In this document: piece after piece, positions 62,549 through 64,000 of the stretch
Position numbering within the stretch: the first letter of the stretch is position 1
Layout of the letters: every line of letters starts with the position of its first letter
From: Hyphomicrobiales bacterium
GTDB lineage: Bacteria; Pseudomonadota; Alphaproteobacteria; Rhizobiales; Rhizobiaceae
Direction of reading: 5' to 3'
Length of the DNA: 64,000 nucleotides
Assembly (NCBI GenBank): GCA_900469345.1
Contig: UBWZ01000004.1
Span: 1 to 64,000 of the forward strand
Notes under the pieces: generated by a model
Told to the model about the DNA's origin: nothing
Database searches by the model: none
Seen by the model: only the letters and a program-made list of their open reading frames with translations
Made by a program: the position numbers and the translations under genes

Positions 62549-63364
62549 TCAGGCCTCCCGCGTCGGGATCCGGCTTTCCAGGTAGCGAAAGACGACGACC
62601 AGCACGGCGGTAAGGCAAAGGTAGATCAGCGCCAGCAGAAGCAGCGGCTCGTAGGTGAGATACGTGTCCTGCCGCACCTTGGAGATCACCGCATAAACGT
62701 CGATGACGGTGATCGTTGCCACCAGCGGCGTCGACTTGAGCTGCAGCACGGTCTCACCGGCAAGCGTCGGCAGCGCCCGGTGAAGCGCGCGCGGCAGCCA
62801 TATGCGCCGGAAGGCCGTCCACCGGCTCATGCCGAAGGCGCGGGCCGCCTCCAGTTCGCCGCGCGGCACGCCGGCAAAGGCGCCGCGCATCACTTCGCCC
62901 TCATAGGCCGCAAATGAAATCATCAGCGCGGTAAAGCCATAGGGCCAGGCCTGCCGCAGGGTGGGCCACAGAAACGAGGAGCGGAGCTCGGGATACTGGG
63001 CGAATACCGATCCGAGACCGTAATAGAGCAGCCAGAGCTGCAGCAGCAGCGGCGTGCCGCGGATGATCGTGCAGAAGATCCGGGCAAGCCAGGCCAGCGG
63101 CCGCGGTCCCGTGACCTGCACCAAACCGATCGGCACGGCCAGCAGGAAGCCGATCGACGCCGTCCAGAACAGCATGACCAGCGTCTGCCAGACGCCGTAG
63201 AGCAGGCGCGGCCCGTAGGTCGGCAGCCAGTCCCAGCGCATGAACAGGATGGCGCACAGGATGATCCCGGCAAACACCGCCATCAACAGCAGCCGATGCG
63301 GCTCGAGCAGGCTTCTTGGCTTGGGCGGCACGTAGAGCGGCAGGCCGGACAATCCATCGCTCAT
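62549..63364 (-). CDS. Amino-acid-type ABC transporter permease (HisM-like)
   Basis: A 271-residue permease with about five to six helices and the polar amino-acid permease loop AAYEGEVMRGAFAGVPRGEL preceding EAARAFGMSRWTAFRRI. ATG 63364 lies 4 bases after the upstream permease stop. Paired with the HisQ-like gene; binding protein and ATPase are beyond the window. Convergent with the MFS gene with one base between stops. Confidence 0.87.
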   Translation of the reverse strand: MSDGLSGLPLYVPPKPRSLLEPHRLLLMAVFAGIILCAILFMRWDWLPTYGPRLLYGVWQTLVMLFWTASIGFLLAVPIGLVQVTGPRPLAWLARIFCTIIRGTPLLLQLWLLYYGLGSVFAQYPELRSSFLWPTLRQAWPYGFTALMISFAAYEGEVMRGAFAGVPRGELEAARAFGMSRWTAFRRIWLPRALHRALPTLAGETVLQLKSTPLVATITVIDVYAVISKVRQDTYLTYEPLLLLALIYLCLTAVLVVVFRYLESRIPTREA

Positions 63365-63368
63365 GCCG

Positions 63369-64000
63369 TCACACCGTCTGCGGCATGCCGCGGCGGGCAC
63401 GACGCTCGATCAGGGCGATGATCACATTGGAAACAAGCGTGACCATCAAATAGAGCACGCCGGCCGCGAGGTAGAAGGTCATGTAGGCCTTGGTGGAGCC
63501 GGCCGCCTGGCGCGTCGCCAGCGTCAGTTCGCTGAAACCCACCACCGCCAGCAGCGCCGTATCCTTGGTCGCGATCATCCACAGATTGGCGAGCCCCGGA
63601 ATGGCATAGGGCAGCATGGCCGGCAGCGTCACCCGGCGCAGCGCCAGAACGGCCGACATGCCGTAGGCACGCGCCGCCTCCACCTGGCCGGAGGGAATGG
63701 CACGGATCGCGCCACGCAGCACCTCGGTCGCATAGGCGCCCTGCACGACGCCGATCACGAAGATGCCCGCCGCCAGGCCGCTGATGTCGACGGAAGGTGA
63801 TCCGACCAGCGCCAGCAATTGGTTGATGAGATCCGTCCCGGCATAATAGAGAAGCAGGATCAGCACCAGCTCGGGCACGGCGCGGATCACCGTGGTGTAG
63901 ACTTCCAGCAGGTCGCGCAGGATCGGCCCGCCATAGAGCTTGCCGAACGCCCCGCCGATCCCGATCACCAGGCCGAGCAGGTAGCCGCCGACGGCCAGCT
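63369..64000 (-). CDS. Amino-acid-type ABC transporter permease (HisQ-like), 5' end beyond window
   Basis: At least 209 residues; the frame continues open past the window edge. It shows the permease loop GVVQGAYATEVLRGAIRAIP-type sequence and GQVEAARAYGMSAVLALRRV. First-strand membrane helices are partly cut off. It is upstream of the HisM-like gene in the same operon. Confidence 0.85.
   Translation of the reverse strand, partial: LAVGGYLLGLVIGIGGAFGKLYGGPILRDLLEVYTTVIRAVPELVLILLLYYAGTDLINQLLALVGSPSVDISGLAAGIFVIGVVQGAYATEVLRGAIRAIPSGQVEAARAYGMSAVLALRRVTLPAMLPYAIPGLANLWMIATKDTALLAVVGFSELTLATRQAAGSTKAYMTFYLAAGVLYLMVTLVSNVIIALIERRARRGMPQTV

Overview
The window is a GC-rich chromosomal or megaplasmid segment of an alphaproteobacterium, most likely Rhizobiaceae. 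The case rests on gene families (DUF982, DUF1236, EcfG-type sigma factor, duplicated Ku with LigD, HWE kinase, FtrA-type regulator), dense high-GC coding and rhizobial-style intergenic repeats. I see no rRNA, tRNA, CRISPR array, prophage or insertion sequence. About 60 genes are supported; the last one (HisQ-type permease) is cut by the window end.

Region 1 (1-13.7 kb) is catabolic. It holds an aldehyde dehydrogenase, an FtrA-like regulator with a divergent rhodanese, a DUF982 protein, and a co-oriented minus-strand run livK-livG-livF-livH-livM-GMC oxidoreductase-3-hydroxyisobutyryl-CoA hydrolase-mmsB, with a divergent LysR gene at its head. Uptake of a branched-chain amino acid or related compound is linked to distal valine-catabolism enzymes and an alcohol oxidase/dehydrogenase of unknown substrate.

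Region 2 (13.7-18.7 kb) is a tetR-MFP-RND efflux operon with a perfect 14-bp-arm inverted repeat at the tetR promoter.

Region 3 (18.8-59.2 kb) looks like a general-stress island. It contains a PAS-PAS hybrid histidine kinase, BON proteins, membrane glucose dehydrogenase, GST, an EcfG-like ECF sigma factor, ku-ligD facing a second ku (end joining), small stress-type proteins including a 25-aa membrane microprotein, two ferritin-like YciE/YciF proteins, a DUF2934 protein, glgA and glgX, PfpI, topoisomerase IB, an HWE kinase, a glucose-type sugar ABC operon with LacI regulator, a DUF1236 protein, a disulfide oxidoreductase, asparagine synthase, and a cardiolipin-synthase-like/YbhN-like/YbhP-like trio. 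Reading intergenic regions by eye I find nine exact GGAAC-N16/17-CGTT motifs, the promoter consensus of the alphaproteobacterial general stress sigma factor EcfG (RpoE2/SigT), all correctly oriented in front of genes, plus several one-mismatch variants. Three arrangements are divergent pairs, one sharing a GTTCC/GGAAC palindrome and one with fully interleaved promoters. These promoters also correct the start codons of topoisomerase IB and the second Ku.

Region 4 (59.2-64 kb) is a nutrient-scavenging cluster: a cupin-XRE regulator, a divergent NtaA/SnaA-type flavin monooxygenase, an MFS transporter, and HisM/HisQ-type ABC permeases.

The main signal is the stress regulon: DNA break repair, topology, glycogen, membrane lipid remodelling and small proteins of unknown function appear to be wired to one sigma factor type.
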